Shown: piece after piece, positions 1-9,500 of the stretch
Layout of the letters: every line of letters begins with the position of its first letter
How positions within the stretch are numbered: position 1 is the first letter of the stretch
From: Candidatus Poribacteria bacterium
Lineage (GTDB): Bacteria > Poribacteria > WGA-4E > WGA-3G
NCBI GenBank assembly: GCA_958295945.1
Contig: OY282386.1
Location: 2,803,864-2,867,863, forward strand
Direction: 5' to 3'
Length of the DNA: 64,000 bases
The notes under the pieces: model-generated
What the model saw: only the letters and a program-made list of their open reading frames with translations
Database searches by the model: none
What the model was told of the DNA's origin: nothing
Program-made: the position numbers and the translations under genes

Positions 1-1
1 C

Positions 2-703
2 ATTGTTGCGGCTGGGTGGGTTGATGCAGCAAAACCACGCGAACCTAATCAAGATAAAAAGGTGAAGGAAACCCCCGACCTCACTATCAAAAAAAAGAAA
101 TATAAGATGGATTTAATCCCTCCAGCGTTGATTGTTAATCGTTATTTTGCCGATGAACAAGCGGAAATTGACGAACTGCAATCTACATTAGAGACTGCTG
201 AAAATGCACTTGAGGAATATATTGAAGAACACACGGGTGACGAGGGATTGCTTGCAGATGCTACCAACGAAAGTGAGAACGTTACAAAGACCAGTGTGAA
301 CGCTCGACTGAAAGAACTCACACCGGATCTGTTGACGCACAACGATGGACAAGGCAACGATGCGGAACGCGATGCACTTAAACACTGCCTATCTCTAATT
401 GATGTGAAGTCAAAAGCGGATAAGGCGGTGAAGGATGCACAACTCGCACTGGATGAACAGGTGCTGGCATGTTACGATATGCTCACCGAAACGGAAATCA
501 AGCAACTCGTGATAGACGATAAATGGTTCGGCACAATCCAAGACGAGATTATGGGTGAAGTGCAAAGGTTGACGCAAAACCTCACCGAACGCGTGAAAGA
601 ATTAGAGGAACGTTACGCACAACCGTTGCTGTCTCTGGTGCAGGATGTGCAGGAATTTAGCATGAAAGTTAATAAGCATCTGTTGAATATGGGAGTAGGG
701 TAG
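2..703 (+). CDS. hsdM: Type I restriction-modification methyltransferase subunit, C-terminal part (cut by window edge)
   Basis: This is the C-terminal end of HsdM, which methylates adenine in the HsdM2S complex and joins HsdR for restriction. The frame is open to base 2 with no stop, so the catalytic NPPF region lies outside the window. A GTG at 62 could serve as a start, but the preceding codons (IVAAGWVDAAKPREP) read as coding. Visible are the ALIVNRYFADEQAEID segment and a long Glu/Lys-rich coiled-coil tail, typical of HsdM C-termini that pack against HsdS. The stop at 701-703 is one base before the GTG of hsdS, a tight operon junction. Assignment rests mainly on the tail and on hsdS following. 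Confidence 0.85.
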   Translation: MVAAGWVDAAKPREPNQDKKVKETPDLTIKKKKYKMDLIPPALIVNRYFADEQAEIDELQSTLETAENALEEYIEEHTGDEGLLADATNESENVTKTSVNARLKELTPDLLTHNDGQGNDAERDALKHCLSLIDVKSKADKAVKDAQLALDEQVLACYDMLTETEIKQLVIDDKWFGTIQDEIMGEVQRLTQNLTERVKELEERYAQPLLSLVQDVQEFSMKVNKHLLNMGVG

Positions 704-704
704 C

Positions 705-1919
705 GTGAGTAATAAGCAAAGGTTTAGCGGTGAGTGGGAAACAAAGCGGTTAAAGGAAATTGGTTCGTTTTCCAAAGGTCGCGGTATAAAGCGCGATGAT
801 GTCTCTGATGATGGAGTGCCATGTATTCGCTATGGAGAACTGTATACACAATACCAAGACTACATTTTAAAGGTAGTATCACGGATACCGTCAGATGTCG
901 CTGAAACAGCACTACCAATTAAGACCGGAGATCTTTTATTTGCTGGATCGGGTGAAACTGCGGAGGAAATTGGTCGGTGTGCGGCATATTTTGGTAAAGA
1001 ACAAGCATACGTTGGTGGAGATGTTATTGTGTTGACACCATCAGGACAAAACCCTATTTTTCTCGGTCATTTGATGAATTCACCGATAGTGGCAGCACAG
1101 AAGGCTCGTTTGGGTCAAGGTGATGCAGTTGTTCATATCTATATCAATAATTTGGCACAAGTTCAGATAGAACTTCCGCCGATCGCAGAACAAAACGCCA
1201 TCGCCGAAGTCCTGTCAGATGTGGATGGACTCATCAACGCATTGGACGCACTCATCGCTAAGAAACGTGCTATCAAGCAAGCCACCATGCAGCAACTCCT
1301 CACCGGCAAGACGCGCCTACCCGGCTTCAGTGGGGCATGGGAGACAAAAAAGGTGTCCGAATTTGGTAATATAGTCACAGGAGCAACACCAAGTACTAAA
1401 GTTAACACCTTTTGGGATGGATCATACCCTTGGATTACACCTACTGACATTACTTCTGATCGGGACATGCATGTTTCCGAGAGAATGATTACACAAGAGG
1501 GATTAGACGCAATAAGAACATTACCACCAAATACCGTGTTAGTTACTTGTATAGCAAGTATTGGAAAAAATGCTATTCTTAGAGCCATAGGTAGTTGCAA
1601 CCAACAAATCAACGCAGTAATTCCAAACTCTACACATAATTCAGAATTTTTATATTATCTTTTTGAATTCAATTCAAACTTTCTTTTAGCAAATGCAGGC
1701 ATTACTGCAACAAACATTGTCTCAAAAGCGGCTTTCAGCAATTTAGTTTTTGAAGTTCCCACACTTGAAGAACAGCGCGCCATAGCCACCGTCCTCTCCG
1801 ATATGGATGCCGAGATCGCCGCATTGGAACAACGGCGAGACAAAACTATCGCCATCAAACAGGGCATGATGCAGCAGTTGCTTACGGGTAAGGTGCGGTT
1901 GTTGAAATCAAATGTGTAG
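705..1919 (+). CDS. hsdS: Type I restriction-modification specificity subunit
   Basis: HsdS recognises the bipartite DNA target for the HsdMS methylase and HsdRMS nuclease. The 404 residues have the full two-half plan: target-recognition domain 1 (about 1-155), conserved coiled-coil repeat 1 (about 155-205, LSDVDGLINALDALIAKKRA, then MQQLLTGKTRLPGF), recognition domain 2 (about 210-350), and repeat 2 at the end (LSDMDAEIAALEQRRDKT, MQQLLTGKVRL). Length is normal for the family. The GTG start follows the hsdM stop by one base. The nucleotide sequence of repeat 2 is partly copied downstream at 3430-3570, so this locus has recombined. Confidence 0.95.
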   Translation: MSNKQRFSGEWETKRLKEIGSFSKGRGIKRDDVSDDGVPCIRYGELYTQYQDYILKVVSRIPSDVAETALPIKTGDLLFAGSGETAEEIGRCAAYFGKEQAYVGGDVIVLTPSGQNPIFLGHLMNSPIVAAQKARLGQGDAVVHIYINNLAQVQIELPPIAEQNAIAEVLSDVDGLINALDALIAKKRAIKQATMQQLLTGKTRLPGFSGAWETKKVSEFGNIVTGATPSTKVNTFWDGSYPWITPTDITSDRDMHVSERMITQEGLDAIRTLPPNTVLVTCIASIGKNAILRAIGSCNQQINAVIPNSTHNSEFLYYLFEFNSNFLLANAGITATNIVSKAAFSNLVFEVPTLEEQRAIATVLSDMDAEIAALEQRRDKTIAIKQGMMQQLLTGKVRLLKSNV

Positions 1920-1967
1920 ACATCAGAATTTGCGAAATATACACAACATAGAGAAAGGCATAGATAT

Positions 1968-3299
1968 ATGAGATTCTATATTGGAACTATATCAGGCAGA
2001 TTTGTAGACAAACCTCTAGATAGACCACATGTTATAGAGATTTTACCTGAGGAATTGGAAACTTTACAACATATTCCAATGAGAAACTACTACGAAAAGA
2101 GTCAATTCCGTTATTGTAAATACTGTGATAAAGAAATAGAAATTAATGACACTAACGTATTTGAATCATACTCTGGTATTTACTTTTGTCGTGAACATTA
2201 CCAACACAATGAACCCTTAACCCATATAAATCCTATATGTTCCCTATGTAATCAGCCTTTTATTCCGAAAACGGATTTTTACCTAATTGATACTGGAAAA
2301 ATTTCAAAATCAAAAACCACATACTATCAATGTCAATGCATAGAATATACTTGGCTAATGTTTAATGTCCACTTAGGAACACTTGAAGAACCGAAATATA
2401 CGGAGAGTGGTTTAATTGATCTTGATAAAGATCAAAACTATATTTGTCTCCTAAACAGTACACATTATGACAAACATTACAAAGACAAACTTATAAGAAT
2501 AAGCAATAAAGAACTGGGTAACACAATAAAACAGGCATCTCTATTTCTTTACGATTTCCTCTATACGGAACAGCCTAAAAAATATAGACATTTTTATAGA
2601 ATTATTGAAGAAGTCACTAAAACGGGTATTCAATTAGAGGTACTCAATCAACTCTGTAACGCCCATAGGCGATTATCAGATGCCGATCACTATTTAGGCA
2701 TAAATCGTTTTAATTCATTAGAAGAGATAATACGGTTTGATTATACCTATTTTGATAACATAATAGAAGAAAAAATAAAATCTGCCGTAGTTAGCATCAG
2801 ATACCTATTCGACAAAACTGTTCGTTATAGCTTATTAAAATGGAATAATCGCCTCTATAAACGACACCATAAGCTTATAGAAGAATCTGATTTTTATTCT
2901 AATTATGAGCGAAAAAAATACAGAGATAGAGACATAAATAAAATAAATGGAAAACGAATTATCAACCAAGGTATACTTCACCAAGATGACAATTTTTTAG
3001 ACAAATTTGATAAAAAATTTGATAATTTTCAAACTTTTGTAAAAACCGATTTTGTAAACAATCTTACTGATTTTTACAAAGGTTTTATACCACCCTTTTT
3101 AAATAGAATACTAAGAAATCACAAATTGTCCATTCAGGTTGATGATACAATACCTTTTAGCACACCACTTGACATAAGCATCGTAGCAAAAGCGGAATTG
3201 TATAATCTCATTAGACATAGAGATGACGAATTAGCTGGAATCAAACATTCGCGAGCACAACAACAACAAAGAGAAGCACATTACGAAGAAACGCGTTAA
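1968..3299 (+). CDS. Hypothetical protein with N-terminal LIM-like cysteine/histidine cluster
   Basis: Unrecognised 443-residue protein, markedly more AT-rich than its neighbours and so probably acquired separately. The N-terminal part holds paired metal-ligand-like residues: C50-x2-C53, C74-x2-H77 with H80, C91-x2-C94, then a CQC near 123. This spacing suggests two adjacent zinc-binding treble-clef or LIM-like modules. The remaining 300 residues are rich in Lys, Tyr and Asp with no motif I recognise and no signal peptide or membrane helix. It sits between hsdS and hsdR with other cargo genes, so a defence or anti-defence role is possible but only inferred from position. Confidence 0.65.
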   Translation: MRFYIGTISGRFVDKPLDRPHVIEILPEELETLQHIPMRNYYEKSQFRYCKYCDKEIEINDTNVFESYSGIYFCREHYQHNEPLTHINPICSLCNQPFIPKTDFYLIDTGKISKSKTTYYQCQCIEYTWLMFNVHLGTLEEPKYTESGLIDLDKDQNYICLLNSTHYDKHYKDKLIRISNKELGNTIKQASLFLYDFLYTEQPKKYRHFYRIIEEVTKTGIQLEVLNQLCNAHRRLSDADHYLGINRFNSLEEIIRFDYTYFDNIIEEKIKSAVVSIRYLFDKTVRYSLLKWNNRLYKRHHKLIEESDFYSNYERKKYRDRDINKINGKRIINQGILHQDDNFLDKFDKKFDNFQTFVKTDFVNNLTDFYKGFIPPFLNRILRNHKLSIQVDDTIPFSTPLDISIVAKAELYNLIRHRDDELAGIKHSRAQQQQREAHYEETR

Positions 3300-3342
3300 T
3301 ATTCTTATGTGCTAACAATCTATAATATTACAATTTACAGAG

Positions 3343-3663
3343 GTGAATATAATGACCATTGGTAACGTCATGAGAAAATACTACATGAGCATAGACGACG
3401 TGTTGAATGTGCGAGCGATGTACGGTGGCACCGTCACTATCGCCGAAGTCCTGTCTGATATAGATGCTGAGATCGCCGCATTGGAACAGCACAGAGACAA
3501 ATCCATCACCATCAAACAGGGCATGATGCAGCAGTTGCTCACAGGGAGGGTGTGGTTGCCTAAATCTCGGATTTGCACGGATGACGCTGATGACAAAGAT
3601 TGGGAAAGCTTGTTGCTTGTTGCGTTTTGTCTGAATCAGGATTTACAGATTTTCATTCTATAA
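3343..3663 (+). pseudogene. hsdS fragment (conserved repeat only)
   Basis: An open frame of 106 codons from a GTG at 3343. Residues about 30-75 (IAEVLSDIDAEIAALEQ, then KQGMMQQLLTG) match the conserved coiled-coil repeats of HsdS; no recognition domain is present. The start of the match (ATCGCCGAAGTCCTGTC) follows repeat 1 of hsdS (about 1199-1216), while the rest follows repeat 2 (about 1800-1895), so the scrap looks chimeric. The last 30 codons are unlike HsdS. It is most likely a leftover of recombination or a lost second specificity gene. Whether it is translated is unknown. Confidence 0.75.
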
Positions 3664-3720
3664 CATAGCACTCCACTGGAGTGCGGGAACCTATCCGGAA
3701 ACCCTTTGGAGGAACTCGAA

Positions 3721-4296
3721 ATGACGCTAAAAGAAACAAAACTTAGCAAAGAAGATTATATACCAGCGAGCATTAGAATTCCAAGACATTTAGATTTCGA
3801 TTCTTGCTTGGAGCATGTAGATTATAATATTGAGAGATTGTCGGAAATGCTGACTAACGAGGGAAATGTACACATTTTTGATGTGTTAAATTACATTGTG
3901 CCTATAATTACAAACGTTTGTAGATTAGTAGAGGAACCAACAAACCGCGATAAAGACGATACCTTTTGTCTACAGACACGCCTTAAATCCTGTCGCCCAG
4001 AGGATATAGAAAAGTTAGAAAGTGAATTGGAAAACATCAGAGGGAATGATCTTTATCAGAAACTCAAATATGCTAGAAATCATACCGTTGCCCATACAAA
4101 CTCTGCATACGAAGGATATGGGGCTACGCAGAACGCGTTAGCAGAAGATGCAATATATTTAATTGAACGTGAAAATCGTTTAAAAAATTTGGTATCTAAC
4201 ATAAAATCTCTGATACATAACGTTGAGATATCAGTTAGGAGGAAAGAAGGCAAACAGCTAAACGTCGCTACATTCACTATACAAGTCCCCAAGTAG
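3721..4296 (+). CDS. HEPN-like (AbiU2-like) hypothetical protein
   Basis: 191-residue helical protein. ATG 3721 is chosen because a TTGGAGGA ribosome-binding site ends about 8 nt upstream; the in-frame TTG at 3706 lies within that site. Near residue 119-125 is RNHTVAH, fitting the R-x4-6-H motif of HEPN ribonuclease domains and the RNxxxAH form seen in AbiU2-like proteins. It is followed by long helices with charged heptads. HEPN proteins are common RNA-cutting effectors in defence islands, and this gene sits inside the type I R-M cargo block. The family call is a motif-level judgement. No antitoxin-like partner is evident. Confidence 0.55.
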   Translation: MTLKETKLSKEDYIPASIRIPRHLDFDSCLEHVDYNIERLSEMLTNEGNVHIFDVLNYIVPIITNVCRLVEEPTNRDKDDTFCLQTRLKSCRPEDIEKLESELENIRGNDLYQKLKYARNHTVAHTNSAYEGYGATQNALAEDAIYLIERENRLKNLVSNIKSLIHNVEISVRRKEGKQLNVATFTIQVPK

Positions 4297-4359
4297 TGAT
4301 TGTTCTATTTTGAAACTCCTAACACCTTACAAGACACCTGATTTGAGGAGCGTTAAGCA

Positions 4360-4729
4360 ATGTTGATAAAATCTATAGAATCGGGAATGGTTCAGGTTGG
4401 ACCTGATGGCAAAGATCGTTTTCGTGTGTTTACCTCCTTTATGTTTGATGACGGTGATCACATTTCCATTGTTCTAAAAAAAGAACAGGATGGTTGGGTG
4501 CTTTCAGACGAAGGACATACCTACATGCATCTTACTTATGATATGAGTGAAAAAAAAATTATTTAGCGGGGCACGTTATCAAATTATATCAAATGCCCTT
4601 GAAGCATTTAACGTTGAAGATCGTTTTGGAGAATTAATATTTAAGGTTCAGGAAGATCGCTTTGGTGATGCGTTATATTCCTTTGCTCAAGCACTTGTCC
4701 GAATGGGGGACGTGTTGTATCTGGAATAA
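4360..4729 (+). pseudogene. DUF1828-like protein, split by a +1 frame change at an A9 run
   Basis: Two overlapping frames make one apparent product. The first (4360-4566) reads GDHISIVLKKEQDGWVLSDE and GHTYMHLTYDMS, the signature of DUF1828-like domains. The second (reading from about 4550 to 4729) continues with a helix-rich end, FGDALYSFAQALVRMGDVLYL, also expected for that family. The frames meet at nine A residues (4550-4558). The gene may be broken, carry an assembly error in the homopolymer, or be expressed by slippage on the A9 tract. The family has no settled function but recurs near restriction systems. The start ATG 4360 follows a TGAGGAG ribosome-binding site. Confidence 0.6.
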
Positions 4730-4821
4730 GAACATGTTCAATCCACATTTATAGATGAGTTCCAATAATTTTGAGAATATTGGTTCAGACAATCAGCGCG
4801 CCTATAAAACAACAAACAATC

Positions 4822-6327
4822 ATGAACACCATTCGTATCTTCATCAGCAGCGTTCAAAGAGAATTTGCACAGGAACGGAAGGCATTGCGCGACTTCCTGC
4901 GGAACGACCCGTTAATGCGACGATTCTTTGATGTATTCCTATTTGAAGATGTGCCAGCATCTGATCGCCGTCCGGATAACCTCTATCTGGACGAGGTTGA
5001 ACAGTCTGATCTCTATGTCGGATTGTTGGGGAACAACTACGGCTCAGAGGATGCAGACGGCATCTCACCGACAGAACGGGAATTCGATCAAGCGACCGAT
5101 TCCGGTATACACCGACTCATTTTCGTCAAAGGGACTGATGACAACGCACGACACCCGAAGATGCAGACACTTATTCAGAAAGCACAAGCCGGACTTATCC
5201 GAAAACGAATCAATACATCGGAGGAATTAGTAACAGCACTTTACGAAGCATTAGTTGAATACCTTGATAGTGAAGACCTCATCCGTTCTGAACCTTTTGA
5301 CGCTGCACCTTGTCTGAAAGCCTCGTTGGACGATCTTGACACCGAACAAATGGCGTGGTTTATCCGTATGGCACGTAGTGCCAGGGCATTCCCACTACCC
5401 GAAGATGTGTCAACCGAAGAGTTGTTGATCCATCTAAATCTGTTAAACAGTGATAAACCGACAAACGCGGCGGTGTTACTTTTTGGCAAATCACCGCAGC
5501 GAGCTTTTATCTCTTCCGAAGTCCGGTGTGCTCATTTCCACGGAACACAGGTCGCTAAACCAATCCCATCCTATCAGGTCTACAAAGGCACAACGTTCCA
5601 ACTCGTTGATCAAGCAGTAGATTTTGTCCTTAGCAAGATCAATCTATCGGTGGGGACCCGTGCAGAAAGCGTGCAAGCTCCTGTTAGTTATGAAATACCG
5701 AAAGAAGTAGTAACCGAAGCCATCGTTAACGCTGTAGCACATCGGGACTATACCAGCAATGCCAGCGTCCAAGTAATGCTTTTTACAGATCGGATTGAAG
5801 TGTTAAATCCCGGTAGGCTACCACCGTCTCTCACATTGGAGCAATTAAGGGTCGCGCACACGTCAATTCCTAATAATCCGCTGCTCGCTGACTCTTTATA
5901 TTTGGCACAATACATTGAACGGATGGGAACAGGAACTTTAGACATGATCCGCCGTTGCAGTGATGCTGGCTTACCCGAACCGGAATTCGACGACAGCAGT
6001 GGATTTAAGATAACGATTTGGCGTGCCAAACCAGAGTCACTGCCAGAGTCACTGCCAGAGTCACTGCCAGAGTCACTGCCAGAGTCACTGCAATCCAGAG
6101 TAATAGTGCTGCTTGCTAACGGTCCCAGACAAAAATCCGAATTGTCCAAAAGCTTAGGACAGAAAGCAATTTCTGCACGACTTAACGCAGTTGTCCGAGA
6201 ACTTCTAACAGAACAGTTAATCGAATATACAATACCCGACAAACCCAACAGTCGGTTGCAGAAGTATCGTTTGACAAACAAAGGAAGGACAGAACTTACG
6301 AATCTGAAATCAAGAAGAGTGGATTAA
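4822..6327 (+). CDS. DUF4062 N-terminal domain fused to GHKL-type ATPase and winged helix
   Basis: 501 residues from ATG 4822 (MNTIRIFISSVQREF); the longer reading from TTG 4771 has no conserved start. Residues 1-150 match DUF4062 (FISSVQREFAQERKALRDFL, then LYVGLLGNNYG and PTEREF), a Rossmann-like domain frequent in defence genes. Residues about 200-400 match the RecG-like/HATPase_c_4 family, with the GHKL N-box EAIVNAVAHRDY and later RMGTGTLDMI. Then come five PESL repeats and a C-terminal winged helix. The architecture is that of predicted transcriptional or defence regulators such as the AlbA_2/HATPase_c_4 proteins. It lies in the cargo block before hsdR. Confidence 0.85.
   Translation: MNTIRIFISSVQREFAQERKALRDFLRNDPLMRRFFDVFLFEDVPASDRRPDNLYLDEVEQSDLYVGLLGNNYGSEDADGISPTEREFDQATDSGIHRLIFVKGTDDNARHPKMQTLIQKAQAGLIRKRINTSEELVTALYEALVEYLDSEDLIRSEPFDAAPCLKASLDDLDTEQMAWFIRMARSARAFPLPEDVSTEELLIHLNLLNSDKPTNAAVLLFGKSPQRAFISSEVRCAHFHGTQVAKPIPSYQVYKGTTFQLVDQAVDFVLSKINLSVGTRAESVQAPVSYEIPKEVVTEAIVNAVAHRDYTSNASVQVMLFTDRIEVLNPGRLPPSLTLEQLRVAHTSIPNNPLLADSLYLAQYIERMGTGTLDMIRRCSDAGLPEPEFDDSSGFKITIWRAKPESLPESLPESLPESLPESLQSRVIVLLANGPRQKSELSKSLGQKAISARLNAVVRELLTEQLIEYTIPDKPNSRLQKYRLTNKGRTELTNLKSRRVD
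6031..6090 (+). repeat. Five tandem copies of a 12-bp unit inside the DUF4062/ATPase gene
   Basis: The unit CCAGAGTCACTG occurs five times without change at 6031, 6043, 6055, 6067 and 6079. It encodes PESL and forms a linker between the ATPase domain and the winged helix. Because the unit is a multiple of three, copy-number change would vary linker length without breaking the frame. Confidence 0.97.
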
Positions 6328-6328
6328 G

Positions 6329-6415
6329 CTACAACTTATGCTGCAGCATAAGTTGTAGGCGGAAACTCCGATTCCTAACTATAAATGTAATGGTCGCGAT
6401 TCGGAAATCTTTCCT
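6329..6415. repeat. Perfect 30-nt palindrome followed by a dispersed REP-like hairpin
   Basis: 6329-6358 is a perfect palindrome centred on CTGCAG (arms CTACAACTTATGCTG). It lies just after the DUF4062 gene and may terminate its transcript, although no T-tract follows. It runs straight into GGAAACTCCGATTCC and CGATTCGGAAATC, a diverged copy of the GGAACTCCGATTCC/GATTCGGAGATCGC hairpin that recurs at 10441, inside the MITEs at 21439-23104, and near 27526. Confidence 0.8.
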
Positions 6416-6482
6416 ACCTTCAGATTGGGAATAACAAAGTTCTCGTATATTTTGTAGCACAATCTGTTAGATTATGTTTTCG

Positions 6483-6511
6483 ATGCACAAACTGACAGTT
6501 TATGCTACAAT
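6483..6511 (+). promoter_or_regulatory. Putative sigma-70 promoter of hsdR
   Basis: ATGCAC (6483-6488) and TACAAT (6506-6511) are 17 nt apart. Transcription would begin near 6518, inside the upstream extension of the hsdR frame, which supports ATG 6531 as the true start. Confidence 0.45.
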
Positions 6512-6530
6512 CACGAGGGGAGAGGAAACC

Positions 6531-9500
6531 ATGAATACCGTCGGTGAAAAAGAAAAACGTATACAAGGACGACTCATCACATTTTTTCAAGATGCATTAG
6601 GGTACGAATACCTTGGCGACTGGCAATCCCGTGCAAACAACAGCAACATTAATAAGGACTTGCTGACCGATTGGTTGAGGACACAAGGGCGTAATGATAG
6701 AATAATCAAAAAAGTTTATGATAAACTAAAAAGGGCAGCAGATGTCGGCGGAACAAAAACGCTTTACGACGTTAACCGTAAAATGTATGGTTTATTACGT
6801 TATGGAGCAAATGTGCGACCAGATACCGGGCAAAAAAATATCACCGTCAAATTGATAGATTGGAAAAACCCTCATAAAAACCATTTCGGCATTGCAGAGG
6901 AGGTAACCCTAAAATCTAAAAACACCAACAAACGACCAGACCTTGTGCTATACATTAACGGTATCGCGATCGGAGTATTGGAATTGAAACGTTCCACCCG
7001 GTCTGTCTCTGAAGGAATCCGTCAGAACTATAGGAACCAAAAGATTGAAAACATTGGTCATTTCTTTAGCACCGTGCAGCTTTTAATGGCAGGTAACGAA
7101 TCACAAGGTCTACGTTACAGTGTCATAAATACAGAGGAGAAATATTGGCTGCAGTGGAAAGAGGACAAAGCACATCCCGCTGCTGGTGACAACCTGCTGC
7201 ACAGGGATGTCAGCCAACTTTGCAACATAGAACGTATTCTTGAACTCATACGCGACTTCATCGTTTTTGATGTGGATACAAAGAAAATATGCAGACACAA
7301 TCAATACTTCAGTGTGAAGGCAGCACAAGATAAAGTCAAAAAACGTGAAGGCGGAATCATTTGGAATACACAAGGCAGCGGTAAAAGTCTCACAATGGTA
7401 TGGTTAGCAAAATGGATACTTGAATACAAGGCAAATGCACGCGTGCTTATCATAACAGACCGTACAGAACTTGACGATCAGATTGAAGGTGTTTTTAAAG
7501 ATGTCAATGTGAAAATTAAACGGACAAAAAAAGGATCGCAACTATTTAATGTTCTCAATAATACCACAGTAAGACTCATCTGTTCACTCGTACATAAATT
7601 CCGTTCCTCCAGTAATGACTACAATACTGATATCGACGACTATGTGGAAGATATTGAAGTACAAAGAAGGGATACATTTAAACCAAAAGGGGAAATATAT
7701 ATCTTCGTGGACGAATGCCATCGCACACAGTCTGGAAAACTCCACAGAGCTATGACAACACTCCTTCCTGATGCTGTGCTTATAGCGTTTACAGGCACAC
7801 CGTTATTTAAAACCGATAAACAACGGAGTATTGATACCTTCGGTCCGTTCATACACACATACAAATATGACGAAGGGGTTCGCGATAATATCGTTTTAGA
7901 CCTAATTTATGAAGCACGTAACATTGACATAGATATCACGTCACAGGAGATGATTGACCAATTTTTTGAAGAGAGGACTCAGGGACTATCTAACACAGCA
8001 AAGATGCAACTGAAAAAGCGATGGGGAACTATAATGAAAGTGGAAAGTTCAATAGATCGTTTGGAAAAGATCGTTGCGGATATTGTGATAGATATGAACA
8101 CACGTCCTCGATTAATGAGTGGAAAAGGGAATGCGATGTTGGTTGCCGATAACATCTATTCTGCCTGTCGATTTTATGATCTGTTTCAAAATACAGAATT
8201 AGAAGGGAAATGTGCAGTCGTCACTTCATATAACCCCGCAGCAGATACAGACGACAGACAGCAGGAATATAAGACCTACAAAAAAATGCTCGCTGCGTAT
8301 TTCAACGAACCGAAAGATTCGGCAATGTATAAGGCTGAAGCATTTGAAAAGGCAATCAAAAGGGATTTCGTCAAAAAACCAGATGAGATGAAACTTCTCA
8401 TCGTTGTGGACAAACTACTCACAGGTTTTGATGCCCCATCTGCTACCTATCTTTACATTGATAAAAGCATGCGAGATCACGGTCTCTTTCAGGCAATCTG
8501 TCGCGTCAATCGGCTTGATGGTGACGACAAGAAATTTGGTTACATCGTTGACTACCAAGACCTTTTTGGATCTCTAAAGAAGGCAATGACAGAATACACT
8601 GGGGATGCATTTGATAACTACGACATAGAAGACGTAAAAGGGTTATTAAAGAATAGACTTGTTAAAGCAAAGGAACGATTGGACATCACACGCGATCAGA
8701 TTAAAGGATTGTGTGAACCTGTTGATCCACCCTATGATACCCCCGACTACATGCGTTATTTCTGTTGTGAGGAGATTGGCAACAATGAACAGATAAAAGC
8801 AAATGAACCGAAACGTATAAAACTTTATAAATTTACAACTGCATTTATACGTGCCTATGCTGACATTGCGAATGAAATGGAAGACGCGGGTTATTCTGAT
8901 ACCGAAGCAGAAAAGATGCAAAACGAGGTTTCGCACTATGAAGAAGTTTGCAAAATGATAAAATTGGCGAGTGGGGATTATATTGACCTGAAAGTTTACG
9001 AACCCGACATGCGTCAACTACTGGATACATATATCGGTGCTGCGGATACTGAAAAAATCACAACTTTTGACGATACACCTCTCGTTGAGTTACTTGTTGA
9101 AAACAGAGAAGAAGCAATTGATGCACTACCCGAAAGCATACGCAACAATGATGAGGCAATTGCAGCAACTATTGCAAACAATGTCCGAAGAGTAATCGTT
9201 GATAAGATGGATATAAATCCAAAGTATTATGAGGAATTATCGATTCTGCTAGAGGAAGTGATTAACAAACGTAGGGAAGAGGCAATAGATTACAGAAATT
9301 TCCTATCTAAAGTAGTTGAACTGGGAGAACAGGCAAATGATCCTGATACTTTTCGCGACTACCCGTCTGATATTAACACGCCACCATGCAAGGCACTATA
9401 TGACAACTTAGGAGATGCACCGTCAGAACGACGGCATTCAGGTGCAATCGCTCTGGACACCGCTATCCGAGATGCCCTCACTGACAATTGGAAAGGATCC

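Noticed and set aside
1163-1612. 149-codon frame on the minus strand across hsdS
   Set aside because: Shadow of the hsdS coding strand; no signature or start context.
6474-6530. Upstream start (MFSMHKL) for hsdR
   Set aside because: It overlaps the probable promoter (6483-6511) and lacks a ribosome-binding site, whereas ATG 6531 has one.
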